Below, piece by piece: positions 1-8,508 of a DNA stretch of 64,000 nucleotides. A program made the position numbers and the translations under genes. The stretch spans positions 1-64,000 of the forward strand of contig JAKSDA010000042.1 of NCBI GenBank assembly GCA_022360315.1, given 5' to 3'. This stretch comes from Pseudomonadota bacterium (GTDB lineage Bacteria > Myxococcota_A > Polyangia > Haliangiales > Haliangiaceae). The notes under the pieces are model-generated. The model saw nothing but the letters and a program-made list of their open reading frames with translations, was not told the DNA's origin and made no database searches. Position 1 is the stretch's first letter; the number at the start of each line of letters is the position of its first letter.

Positions 1-20
1 GCCCTCGACGCGCTGGACCG

Positions 21-58
21 ACCCTACTGGGCACTTACTTGCGGGTCGCGGTACTTAG
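21..58 (-). repeat. 38-nt 3'-end element, copy 1
   Basis: Read on the minus strand this begins at the stop codon of the TPR gene and matches the sequence at 18157-18194 (plus strand) at 34 of 38 positions. The two copies are therefore inverted relative to each other and bracket the whole cytochrome locus. The core GCGACCCGCA is identical, and a following segment can fold as a short hairpin with a GUAA loop. A shared 3'-UTR element or a dispersed repeat are both possible. Confidence 0.6.
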
Positions 59-999
59 CTGAGCACTTTGAGCGACCTGGAGCGTCTGGCCGTGGCGGTG
101 ACCGGGGCTAGATCCTCGATCACCACGGGCACGTCCGTGCCGTGCAGCTCGGCGAGATCGCGCTCGTAATAGGGCTTTTCCGGGTGGTTTTCCATGAGCG
201 GCTCAAGCCTGCTCATCAGCTGAAAACCCTGGCGAATAAAGCCCACTTTGAGCGCCAGTCGCGCAGTGTGATACAGAGCGTCGGTGAAACTCGGCGCTCT
301 TTCTGCCGCGGCCAATAGCCGGTCCAGACTGTCGTAGTAGGAAGAAAAATAGTCCGTGATGAGCGCCGCGATCTCGTCGTGACCCAGCGTGCGCTTGCCG
401 TCGCCCATTGATGCCAGCCACAGCGCCGCCGCCTCTTGCGACCGCTGGCGCTGTCGCTCGAGCTGTAGCATGAACATCTCGAATGGTGCGATCATCGAGG
501 GCACAGGCGAATCGTGTACGTTCAGGCTCTTTGGGTTGAGTTGACGCAAAACCCGCAGATGATGGGCCCGACCCTCGAGATAGTCGAGCATCGGGCCGCT
601 CTCGCCCATAGAGCGCGCCCGACGGATCTCGGCCCAAGCCGCCTCGAGCTGGTTCAGCTGCATCAATACCCGCGCGAGCAAAACGCGCACACGCGAGTCG
701 TCGGGCGCCTCCGACAGCAATCCCTCGGCGTGCCGCAAAGCACCCCGTCTGTCACCGGACAGAAGTTTGGCCTCGATCGAGGCCGCGCCGGGATGATTGG
801 GAAGCTCGTCGCTGGCCAGCTGAATCCTGTCGGGTACCCGCGCCACAATGGCGTCGAGTCGCTGGCCCAGCGATTCTCGCCTGGCCACCAGCGGGGCCGG
901 CAGTGACGACCCCTCGGTGCGCATGTAGCGGATCGTCAACCAGACGGCCACAACCGTGCCGACCAGAACAATGAGCCCCATTGCCACTGCCAGGTTCAT
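55..999 (-). CDS. Membrane-anchored TPR-type protein
   Basis: The 314-residue product has one N-terminal membrane segment (about residues 4-24), then a soluble domain in which residues about 70-140 read as tetratricopeptide helices (AKLLSGDRRGALRHAEGLL, then VRVLLARVLMQLNQLEAAW). No catalytic motif is visible, so it is probably a scaffold or assembly partner. It is the last gene of the leftward set, 42 nt after the FHA-cytochrome-oxidoreductase gene, which suggests it helps assemble or dock that electron-transfer complex. The TPR call rests on helix pattern only. Confidence 0.7.
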   Translation of the reverse strand: MNLAVAMGLIVLVGTVVAVWLTIRYMRTEGSSLPAPLVARRESLGQRLDAIVARVPDRIQLASDELPNHPGAASIEAKLLSGDRRGALRHAEGLLSEAPDDSRVRVLLARVLMQLNQLEAAWAEIRRARSMGESGPMLDYLEGRAHHLRVLRQLNPKSLNVHDSPVPSMIAPFEMFMLQLERQRQRSQEAAALWLASMGDGKRTLGHDEIAALITDYFSSYYDSLDRLLAAAERAPSFTDALYHTARLALKVGFIRQGFQLMSRLEPLMENHPEKPYYERDLAELHGTDVPVVIEDLAPVTATARRSRSLKVLS

Positions 1000-1041
1000 G
1001 AGTCAGAGGTGATGGCGCGAGGACAGGGGGCGCAAATTGCG

Positions 1042-4000
1042 CTAGCCGGCGTATTTCTTGACCAATTCATCGGTTCGCGGCGGAGACCAGCTGTGCGGCT
1101 TGTCAATGTATGGCACGCCGATCGACTGTAGCCATTTTACCGGCGGATGACCGCCGATCATGGCAAAAACATGGTCATTGGGAATCTGCTCCTGGCGCTT
1201 GTCGGATTTGTATTCGAGAGTGACCTGATCGGGCCCGACTTCTTTGACCACAGTGGCGTGAAGAGGAGTGCATTTGCCCTCTTCTATGACTTTCTCGATG
1301 GCTTGCAAGTTTTTGGGCTTGACCTTGGCAAACCTGGCGCCCCGGGTGGATAGCCACACTTTGTTGTGTTCGCATAAAGCCAGTACCACTTCGATGGCCG
1401 AATCTGTCCCGCCCACGATGAGAATGTTCTGACCGCGGAATTCGTCAGGATCGACCAGCGCATTGGCCACTTTTTCGAGATCGTCGCCGGGACAACCCAG
1501 TTTGCGAGGATTGCCCATGGTACCGATGGCCAGAACAACCCGCGCCCCGGTAACCGAGCCGCTGGGCTGTTTCTTGGTATCCGAAATGGTCACCGCAAAT
1601 ACGTCACCATCTTTTTTTACATCGGTGACATCGCTGTTGTACTTGATGTCGATACTGTAGTGCTGAACCCACTCGGCCCAGGTTTGCAGCAACTCCTCGC
1701 GCACCGTATCCCAGTGCGGCAATTTCCCGGCCATGTCGATATGGTTGGGCTCGGCCATGACCGGCTTGCCCTTGTGATAGTAGTTGCGGATGGTCCACGA
1801 AAAGTCGCGCTGCTTTTCCAGCACGGTGTATTCCAGTCCGAGCTCGATACAGGCAATGGCCGCCGACAAACCCGCCGGGCCACTGCCCACGATCACGACG
1901 TCGGTCTGAGCACCCATCCGGCGGCCCATACCCGGCTGCAGCCCGCCCTCTCTGACCATGTGATAAACCACGGCAGTGCCCAGGTTGGACGCATTCTTGA
2001 CCTGGGGCGTGCCCGCCGCCTGGCCGATCAGATACATGCCCGCCACCGGTGTCTCGAAGTTGCCATCGACCTGAGGCATGGGGATCATGGGCGGCGGCTT
2101 GTCGGCGTCGTGCATGCGCAGAGCATCGAACGCGCACGCGTTCTCGCATTTGCGGCACTGAATGCAGGCGTCGAAGTTGACCACGGTCGATTTGTGGTTG
2201 ACCAGCTCGAGCACACTGGCCGGGCACGCCTGCACGCACAGCGAGCAACCGACGCACTTGTCGCGGTTGATCGAGTGGACCAGGCGCTTCACGGTTTCAA
2301 CCGGGAACTCGCGCAGCCTGGTGACCATGGCCTCGGTACGCCGGCGGCGACGGCTGCGGCGGATCAGCGCGACGAGCAAAAACGGCGCAAAGGCCACCGC
2401 AACCAGTCCACTGGCAAAGCCCAGCGATCCCGTGCCGGTCGGTATGGCACTGGCCACGGATTTGATGAGCTCGGCATCGCGGGTGCGCGAAAGTCGGGTA
2501 ACCCCGGCGTGCTCGTCGCCGTGACACGAGGCGCACTGCGAGTTGACGTGTTCTTCACCGCCCTTGTGGCAACGAAAACACGACAGGCCAGCCGGCGCAG
2601 GAACCAGATCGCCAGCTTGGTTCTTGGCAGCATGACAGGCAGTGCAGCCGATACCAATCTTCTTGCCCTGGTACTCAACCTGGGCGTGATCGGCGTGAAA
2701 TTGCTCCTGCGGTCGCTTGAAATCGGGCACCGGCCCGGCCTTGAGAACGAGCGGCGCTGGCTGCGATGTCCGTACAAAGGTCTCCGAGTGCTGATCGGGA
2801 TGACACGAAGCACTCGAACAATTGTCATCGGCATGGAGAAGGGACGGGTTCTTCGGGTCGACAGACCGCCTGGTGCCGGTATGCTCGATATGGCAGCTGG
2901 CGCACTGGTTGCCCGGACTGGACTGTTCGGGCCGCATCTTTTCCCGGGGCGGAAAAACGTGCTCTTCACGGGCAAAAACGTCGTAGTCCTCGTGACAGGC
3001 CACGCACTTTTCGACCGGCACGCCGCTGCCCATGCTGTGACACGACTGGCATCCCGTGGTCAGGCCTTTTTCCTCGGCCTGCCTGGCAAAGAGCACGCTC
3101 GCATGGCCTTCGGAGACCGGATGGTTCATCAGGGCAGCGTCGCTGGAGGTGACAAAGAGCAGGGCGCATACAGCGACAGACGCGGCAACAGTGCCCAGTA
3201 CGGCGTACCTGCCCAGTGCATCCCGCAAGATGTCAGTGCTCGGCCGCCATGCCGGTGCACCGGTTTTGAGCTTTTCTTTGCGCTCGTTGACCAGCGCGTC
3301 GAGGTCGGGCAGGTCGAGCTTAAAAACGGTCTTGTAGGCCTGCTCTTGCTGCATCCAGCCGGTATTGGCCGCGTCGGGCTGAGCCTGGCGCAGGTCGAAT
3401 GCGTGCTCGCGAGCCACTTCGATGGCAGCCATGGCTGCGACCGCATCGATGAGCTCGAGGTTGCAGCGGTCACCCCGTACCGTGGCATTGATCAGATTTT
3501 CGCCGATACGGATCACATGGCCGGTCCGCAGTTTTTCCCGCACGATACGCTTGTCGCTGACATAGGTGCCGTTGCGCGAGTGGTCCTGGAGGACGAAACC
3601 GTCTTCCCAGTTGACCGTGGCGTGTAGACGTTCGACTCCCTCGCCGCGCAGCCACAGCTGCGAGTTGGCATCCGAGCCGATGTTGATGCTGAGTGCGGCC
3701 ACCACCACATCACCGAGGACGAACTTGGGCATGAACGCCTCCACCGCCAGCTTGTTGGTCATCATGATGGTGGTGGCAGTCGTGGCCGAGCTGTCGTTCA
3801 TAGACACCCCACCAGCGACCAGGAATTCGCCGACACACTGGCCAAACTGGATCAGATCGCCGGGATTGAGCGCCTTGCTCTCGGTGAGACGCCGACCGTT
3901 GAGAAACGTGCCATTACTCGACTGCAGGTCGGTGATGACAAACCCGTTCTCGGTCCGTGTGATCGCACAGTGCATGCCCGAAACCTGAAGATCCGAGACC

Positions 4001-4752
4001 GAGAACGTGCAGTCCTCGCGCCGGCCCATGATGACCTGGTCGTCGCTGATCGGGATCGATTCGCCCTCGTGAGGACCGGACACAAACGTCAGATGGGCAT
4101 AGGTGACCCCTTCGTCGGCGCCGGCATGGGCCCGCTCGGCAGCCGGGTGCTCGGGTTGGTCGATCAGGAAACGCAGCTCGTTGTCGCCGATGTGTATGGT
4201 ATCGCCGTCGTCAAGGACGTGTTCCTGGATGCGGTGTCCGTTGACCAAGGTGCCATTGGTCGAGTTGTTGTCGCGCAGCACAAACCCGCTGGGCAGGCAC
4301 AGCATGGCGGCGTGATACGCCGATACCTTGGCGTCGTCGAATTCGATGGTCGTGTCGGGTGCCCGCCCAAACGTGATGGTCTCATCGGCGATGGGCACAT
4401 TGCGCCCGGCCTTGGGACCGCCGATGATCATGAATCGCGGGCTGCCCTCGCCGACTTCGATCTCGGTGGTGCCGAGGCAAAAACGGTCGCCCGCCGACAG
4501 GTAGATCATCTGGAGCTGGCCCACGGTCGTGACTTGATGGCCGTTGACCAGGGTGCCGTTGGTCGTGCCGAGATCCTCGAGCACGTAGTCGCCGCGCGGT
4601 GATCGCTCGAGCACCACGTGCCGCGACGAAACCGTGGGGTCGTCGAGGACCAGGTCGTTGTGGGCGGGATCGCGTCCGATACGGATCCGCTGAGCCGAGG
4701 TGTTGATCTCGGTTCCGGCTTTGCCGCCAGCCGTGAAAATGAGGCGCATCAT
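1042..4752 (-). CDS. FHA x4 / heptahaem / ferredoxin / FAD-NAD(P)H oxidoreductase fusion
   Basis: This 1236-residue protein joins modules normally on separate chains. Four FHA domains (roughly residues 22-95, 128-195, 225-310, 345-425) carry the usual GR...S/H...NG pattern, most degenerate in the fourth. A membrane segment near 525-545 leads to a segment with seven haem c motifs (about 569-745: six CX2CH and one CX4CH, CSSASCH). A second membrane segment (about 787-805) ends in a run of arginines. Then come two [4Fe-4S] motifs (CVGCSLCVQACP and CIQCRKCENACA) and a FAD/NAD(P)-binding oxidoreductase of the thioredoxin-reductase type (GSGPAG near 953, GGTDSA near 1113). Two membrane spans place FHA and flavin domains in the cytoplasm and the haems in the periplasm. 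It probably moves electrons from NAD(P)H through FeS clusters to periplasmic haems, with FHA domains binding phosphoproteins. Confidence 0.9.
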   Translation of the reverse strand: MMRLIFTAGGKAGTEINTSAQRIRIGRDPAHNDLVLDDPTVSSRHVVLERSPRGDYVLEDLGTTNGTLVNGHQVTTVGQLQMIYLSAGDRFCLGTTEIEVGEGSPRFMIIGGPKAGRNVPIADETITFGRAPDTTIEFDDAKVSAYHAAMLCLPSGFVLRDNNSTNGTLVNGHRIQEHVLDDGDTIHIGDNELRFLIDQPEHPAAERAHAGADEGVTYAHLTFVSGPHEGESIPISDDQVIMGRREDCTFSVSDLQVSGMHCAITRTENGFVITDLQSSNGTFLNGRRLTESKALNPGDLIQFGQCVGEFLVAGGVSMNDSSATTATTIMMTNKLAVEAFMPKFVLGDVVVAALSINIGSDANSQLWLRGEGVERLHATVNWEDGFVLQDHSRNGTYVSDKRIVREKLRTGHVIRIGENLINATVRGDRCNLELIDAVAAMAAIEVAREHAFDLRQAQPDAANTGWMQQEQAYKTVFKLDLPDLDALVNERKEKLKTGAPAWRPSTDILRDALGRYAVLGTVAASVAVCALLFVTSSDAALMNHPVSEGHASVLFARQAEEKGLTTGCQSCHSMGSGVPVEKCVACHEDYDVFAREEHVFPPREKMRPEQSSPGNQCASCHIEHTGTRRSVDPKNPSLLHADDNCSSASCHPDQHSETFVRTSQPAPLVLKAGPVPDFKRPQEQFHADHAQVEYQGKKIGIGCTACHAAKNQAGDLVPAPAGLSCFRCHKGGEEHVNSQCASCHGDEHAGVTRLSRTRDAELIKSVASAIPTGTGSLGFASGLVAVAFAPFLLVALIRRSRRRRRTEAMVTRLREFPVETVKRLVHSINRDKCVGCSLCVQACPASVLELVNHKSTVVNFDACIQCRKCENACAFDALRMHDADKPPPMIPMPQVDGNFETPVAGMYLIGQAAGTPQVKNASNLGTAVVYHMVREGGLQPGMGRRMGAQTDVVIVGSGPAGLSAAIACIELGLEYTVLEKQRDFSWTIRNYYHKGKPVMAEPNHIDMAGKLPHWDTVREELLQTWAEWVQHYSIDIKYNSDVTDVKKDGDVFAVTISDTKKQPSGSVTGARVVLAIGTMGNPRKLGCPGDDLEKVANALVDPDEFRGQNILIVGGTDSAIEVVLALCEHNKVWLSTRGARFAKVKPKNLQAIEKVIEEGKCTPLHATVVKEVGPDQVTLEYKSDKRQEQIPNDHVFAMIGGHPPVKWLQSIGVPYIDKPHSWSPPRTDELVKKYAG

Positions 4753-4770
4753 GTTGTTTCGGCGCCTCCT

Positions 4771-7041
4771 CTACAGAATGAACAAGAGCATGGATACAAT
4801 GTGGATGATCAGAAACGTCGCCAGGGCTCCGGTCGCCGCAACGTGGGCCACGACCCAGTGCTTCATGCCGTAGTGCAGCCACAGCTGGGCGCGTACATCC
4901 TGCAATCTCACTGCATCTTTGACCAGCCGCTCGGCCGTGCTCTGGTGGGCTGGAGGAAGATTGTTGATCGACACCGACTGCAAAACCAGGTCGGGCGCCC
5001 GGGCCGGATCGTAGCTCTTTTTGAAACGACTCCATACCGAAAGGGTCGCGCGGCGCAGATCGCCCTTGACGAACTCACCGACGATGGGAGGCGATTTCTG
5101 AGTCAATTCGTCGATGCCCCGGGCGAGCTCGATCTCCTCCTCGTGGAGGTCTTCGATCAGCTTGGACAGCCCGCTGCGCTCCAGACGGGTCAGGATGCGG
5201 GGAAAGATCATGTAGATGGCCTGGCCGACCACTCCGGTCAGCACCTCGAAGGCAAACACCACGAGCAAGACGGTCGTGAATACCCCGGTGAGACGAAATC
5301 CCGCATGGGCCAGGGCGGCCCAAAATCCCAGTAGGCCGATCACCATGTGAAATTGCACCCACACCTCGAAGCGGCCCAGGCCGACGTTGCGCATGCGTTT
5401 GCGCGCGCCGAGAAAAAGCGCCAGAACAATACATCCGGTGGCCAGGATTCCGAATCCAATGCCCCACGTGGTGCGCCCGCTGCGCGGCTCGGGCGAGGCC
5501 AGATAGGCGGCCAGAACCCCGGCGATGCCCAGGGCAAAAAAAACCAGCGATAACCAGACAAACCCGGTCGAACGCGGCTTGACCCGCTGCTTTGCGCTGC
5601 CCTTGCCAAACGCACTGGCCCGCTCGGCCTGCTGGCGCTGCCACTCGATGGCCTGCTGCTGCTCGGCCTCCATCACCATGGCCAGCTCGTCGAAATAACG
5701 CAGCGGATCGACGCGCAAGACCGCACCGCGCGGACATTCGTGCACGCAGTTCGAATAGGCGTAGCCGCGGCACAGATTGCACTTGATGGCCCGCTTGACC
5801 ACGTTGTCGCGCTGTAATTCGGCCGGCAGCGGACGCATGGTGATGTTGCCGTACGGACACTTGCGGGCACAGTTTTCGCAACCGATGCAGTTGTCGTTGA
5901 TATCGACGTCGCCGTTGGGAAAACGCTGGATGGCACCGGTCGGACAGCCGATCATGCACTCGGGATCGCGGCAATGCCGGCACGAGGACGGGATCAGCAA
6001 ATGCTCGTGCTTGGTCGACTGAACCGCTTTGCGACGGCGGAAAATGGGACCGCGCCGGTCCAGACGGGTAAACTGGTGGCGGGCGTGACAGGCCCTCACG
6101 CAGTTTCCGCACCGCACGCAGCGATCGAGGTTGATGACCAGGAGAGACTCGACCTCGACCCCTTCTTTCAAGAAAGCCTCGACCGCGCCGTACACGGTGT
6201 TGCTGGCCCCCTGCAGGGCCTCCTGCCGGTGCATGTCGTCCTTGCCAAACCGGTCGAATACATGGGGATTGGCCCGGGCCAGCTGGTTGAACTTGTCGCG
6301 GTCAAAATAGATGACCTCGGCCTGGCCCAGGGCGACCAGGCTGTAACTGCGCTGCGGCCCATCGTGCGCCCCGGCCACGTCGTCGGTATTGAAATAGGCC
6401 AGGATCGACATGCCGCCACCACCCGACTGGCGGACCATTTTGAGCACCCCGTCCTTGATCAACATGACCGCGTCGGCCGGCTCTCCAGTACGACATACGA
6501 CTTCGTCGCGCTTGTATTTGCGCATCGTCGCCCCCTCGAGCAGCCAATTCAGCGTAAGCTCGTCGAGCTGACTCAGATATCGATGTAGGCGAACGTAGGT
6601 ACCAATGGCCCGGGCGTGATAGTATTGCTCGAGTCCCTCGAGTACGCCATTGTGTCTTCGCGCTATGCGCTCGAACAGGTTTTTTTCGATTTCCAGGAGC
6701 ACGCTGGGCGCCTCGGTGGCCACGGTTGCCGAGCGAACGCCCCGACCGAGCAGGGCGACTTCGCCGAAAAACTGGCCCGGCTGGTTGAGGCGACCCAGAA
6801 AGAGCTGCAGGCCATCTTCGCCGGTGGCCGATATCGAGACAGTGCCCTCGACGATCACGAACATCGAGTGGCCGAATTTGCCCTGGGTGATCACCGGTCT
6901 GTGCGCATCGAATCTTCGGACCACCGCACCTTGGGCCAGCTGCTCCAGATTCTCGTGAGAGACCTGGCTGAGGAACGGAACTTGACCGAGAAGCTGGACG
7001 TGGACGGACGTTTCTGATGACGCTGACGTTGCCGATGCCAT
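4771..7041 (-). CDS. Cyclic-nucleotide-binding polyferredoxin with diheme b-type membrane domain
   Basis: The 756-residue product begins with two cyclic-nucleotide-binding domains (about 14-130 and 153-265). A DmsB/NrfC-like ferredoxin domain follows with four [4Fe-4S] motifs: CVRCGNCVRACH, CRHCRDPECMIGCP, CIGCENCARKCP and CNLCRGYAYSNCVHECP. The C-terminal half has about five membrane segments. Two of them carry histidine pairs spaced HX13H (HMVIGLLGFWAALAH and HVAATGALATFLIIH), the spacing used to hold two haems b in a helix bundle. It is likely an electron carrier between cytoplasmic FeS clusters and the membrane, gated by cAMP or cGMP. It lies 18 nt before the FHA fusion gene and diverges from the cytochrome operon. 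Confidence 0.88.
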   Translation of the reverse strand: MASATSASSETSVHVQLLGQVPFLSQVSHENLEQLAQGAVVRRFDAHRPVITQGKFGHSMFVIVEGTVSISATGEDGLQLFLGRLNQPGQFFGEVALLGRGVRSATVATEAPSVLLEIEKNLFERIARRHNGVLEGLEQYYHARAIGTYVRLHRYLSQLDELTLNWLLEGATMRKYKRDEVVCRTGEPADAVMLIKDGVLKMVRQSGGGGMSILAYFNTDDVAGAHDGPQRSYSLVALGQAEVIYFDRDKFNQLARANPHVFDRFGKDDMHRQEALQGASNTVYGAVEAFLKEGVEVESLLVINLDRCVRCGNCVRACHARHQFTRLDRRGPIFRRRKAVQSTKHEHLLIPSSCRHCRDPECMIGCPTGAIQRFPNGDVDINDNCIGCENCARKCPYGNITMRPLPAELQRDNVVKRAIKCNLCRGYAYSNCVHECPRGAVLRVDPLRYFDELAMVMEAEQQQAIEWQRQQAERASAFGKGSAKQRVKPRSTGFVWLSLVFFALGIAGVLAAYLASPEPRSGRTTWGIGFGILATGCIVLALFLGARKRMRNVGLGRFEVWVQFHMVIGLLGFWAALAHAGFRLTGVFTTVLLVVFAFEVLTGVVGQAIYMIFPRILTRLERSGLSKLIEDLHEEEIELARGIDELTQKSPPIVGEFVKGDLRRATLSVWSRFKKSYDPARAPDLVLQSVSINNLPPAHQSTAERLVKDAVRLQDVRAQLWLHYGMKHWVVAHVAATGALATFLIIHIVSMLLFIL

Positions 7042-7161
7042 CGCGGGGGCAAGACTATCACGCTAGAGGTGTTCGAAAGGGGATGGCTGGGATACTATTG
7101 CGACCGGTCCGCGGTGCAAGGGTACACTCGGGCCAGATCATTCGCTATCGAGGCATGGGGG
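7042..7161. promoter_or_regulatory. Divergent promoter region of the redox locus
   Basis: These 120 nt separate the leftward CNB-ferredoxin gene from the rightward 15-haem lipoprotein gene, so promoters for both halves must lie here or just inside the genes. I see no convincing -35/-10 pair or long palindrome. The call rests on gene layout. Confidence 0.45.
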
Positions 7162-8508
7162 ATGTACAAGATTATTACTAGGTCGAGAATTCTGCTCTTG
7201 GCCGGCGCAGCAGCCGGTGTGACCGCCGGCGCGGTGGCCAGCTGTGGTGGAGGCGCGGCAAAAGGCTCCTCCAAGCCGCATACGTCAGCACTGCCGCTGG
7301 GCGCAGTTCCCGCGGACAGCGACCGCTTTCCCCACGATCTTCATACCGGGGACGACGAGCGCATCCGCGGCTACAAGGCCCGCGGGCTCGCATGCACCGA
7401 CTGCCATCCGCGGGAAGCTGTGCTCAAAGGCCAGTACGCCCGCCCCGGGCTCAATCAGCACGCGCCGTGCGATGATTGCCACAAAAACGAGTTCTACAAG
7501 CCGCCGGGCAAATTTTGTCGAAATTGCCACACGGTGGTCGACGCCAAAAACCAGGGCAATACCGATCTCCAGAGATATCCCGAGCGGGGCTTCCGGCGGG
7601 TTCTGGCCGCTCGGTTCAGCCACCGCCTTCATCTGGACGAATCGCGCATGGAGTCCGAGGTCGGCTTTCACGTCGACTGCGCCGATTGCCACAATCGAGA
7701 CGGTAAATCGCGCGACCCTCGCCTGCCCGGGCACAAGCAATGCGCCCGCTGCCACGCCGAGAAATCAGCTGCCCGCGACAAGCTCGACATGGGCGACTGC
7801 CAGAGCTGTCATCCCAGGCGGGACATCGACCTGGTGCGCGGTCGCATTTTCATCACCGGCGATCTCATTTTTACCCACGCCTCACACGAGGCCGATGCCG
7901 AGGGCAAGCAGATCAGCTGCGAGGTCTGCCACAGCGACATTCCGGCCTCCCGATCAGCGGCCGACGCCAGCGTTCCGGCCATGCAACGCTGCGCCGTCTG
8001 CCACGAAGATGCGGCCAAATCGCCCGACCGCGTGCGCATCGGCCGCTGCGAGGTCTGCCACAAGACCATTACATCTGGGGTTGCACCGATGAATCACCTG
8101 GTCCGACGCGGACTGCCCGAGGATCACACGCTCGAATTTCGACGCAATCACGGCGAGCAAGCGGCCGATCCCAACGCCAACTGCGCATTCTGTCACGACG
8201 GGCTGGGCAAGAGTAACCGAGACAGTTGCTTTCAGTGCCACAATGTCATGAAGCCGCGCGATCACAACTTGGGCTGGCGGGACGACAGCCACGGGCGCGA
8301 GGCGGCGGCGGAACGCGATCGCTGCACGGTCTGCCATACGGCCGATTACTGCACTGCCTGTCACAGCGTGCCGCCGCGCTCGCATCAGCCCTATGTCGAG
8401 TTTCGCCTGGGTGGCCACGCCGAGGTCGCGCGCTTCGATCTCCGCTCGTGCTTCGCCTGTCACACCTTCGAGAGCACCTGCTCCGATTGCCACAGGGGGC
8501 TGCGATGA
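7162..8508 (+). CDS. Pentadecahaem cytochrome c lipoprotein
   Basis: I use the ATG at 7162, not the upstream in-frame ATG at 7069, because it gives a clean lipoprotein signal peptide (lipobox VASC, Cys28) after a purine-rich stretch. The 448-residue product has 15 CX2CH haem motifs and many additional histidines for distal ligation, spread over the whole chain with little other fold. It should be a lipid-anchored periplasmic or outer-membrane electron wire. It overlaps the next gene by 4 nt (ATGA), which couples it to the beta-barrel protein and suggests a porin-cytochrome assembly. Confidence 0.92.
   Translation: MYKIITRSRILLLAGAAAGVTAGAVASCGGGAAKGSSKPHTSALPLGAVPADSDRFPHDLHTGDDERIRGYKARGLACTDCHPREAVLKGQYARPGLNQHAPCDDCHKNEFYKPPGKFCRNCHTVVDAKNQGNTDLQRYPERGFRRVLAARFSHRLHLDESRMESEVGFHVDCADCHNRDGKSRDPRLPGHKQCARCHAEKSAARDKLDMGDCQSCHPRRDIDLVRGRIFITGDLIFTHASHEADAEGKQISCEVCHSDIPASRSAADASVPAMQRCAVCHEDAAKSPDRVRIGRCEVCHKTITSGVAPMNHLVRRGLPEDHTLEFRRNHGEQAADPNANCAFCHDGLGKSNRDSCFQCHNVMKPRDHNLGWRDDSHGREAAAERDRCTVCHTADYCTACHSVPPRSHQPYVEFRLGGHAEVARFDLRSCFACHTFESTCSDCHRGLR

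Noticed and set aside
1660..3627. 655-codon plus-strand frame
   Set aside because: It is antisense to the FHA-cytochrome fusion, whose haem and ferredoxin motifs prove the minus frame.
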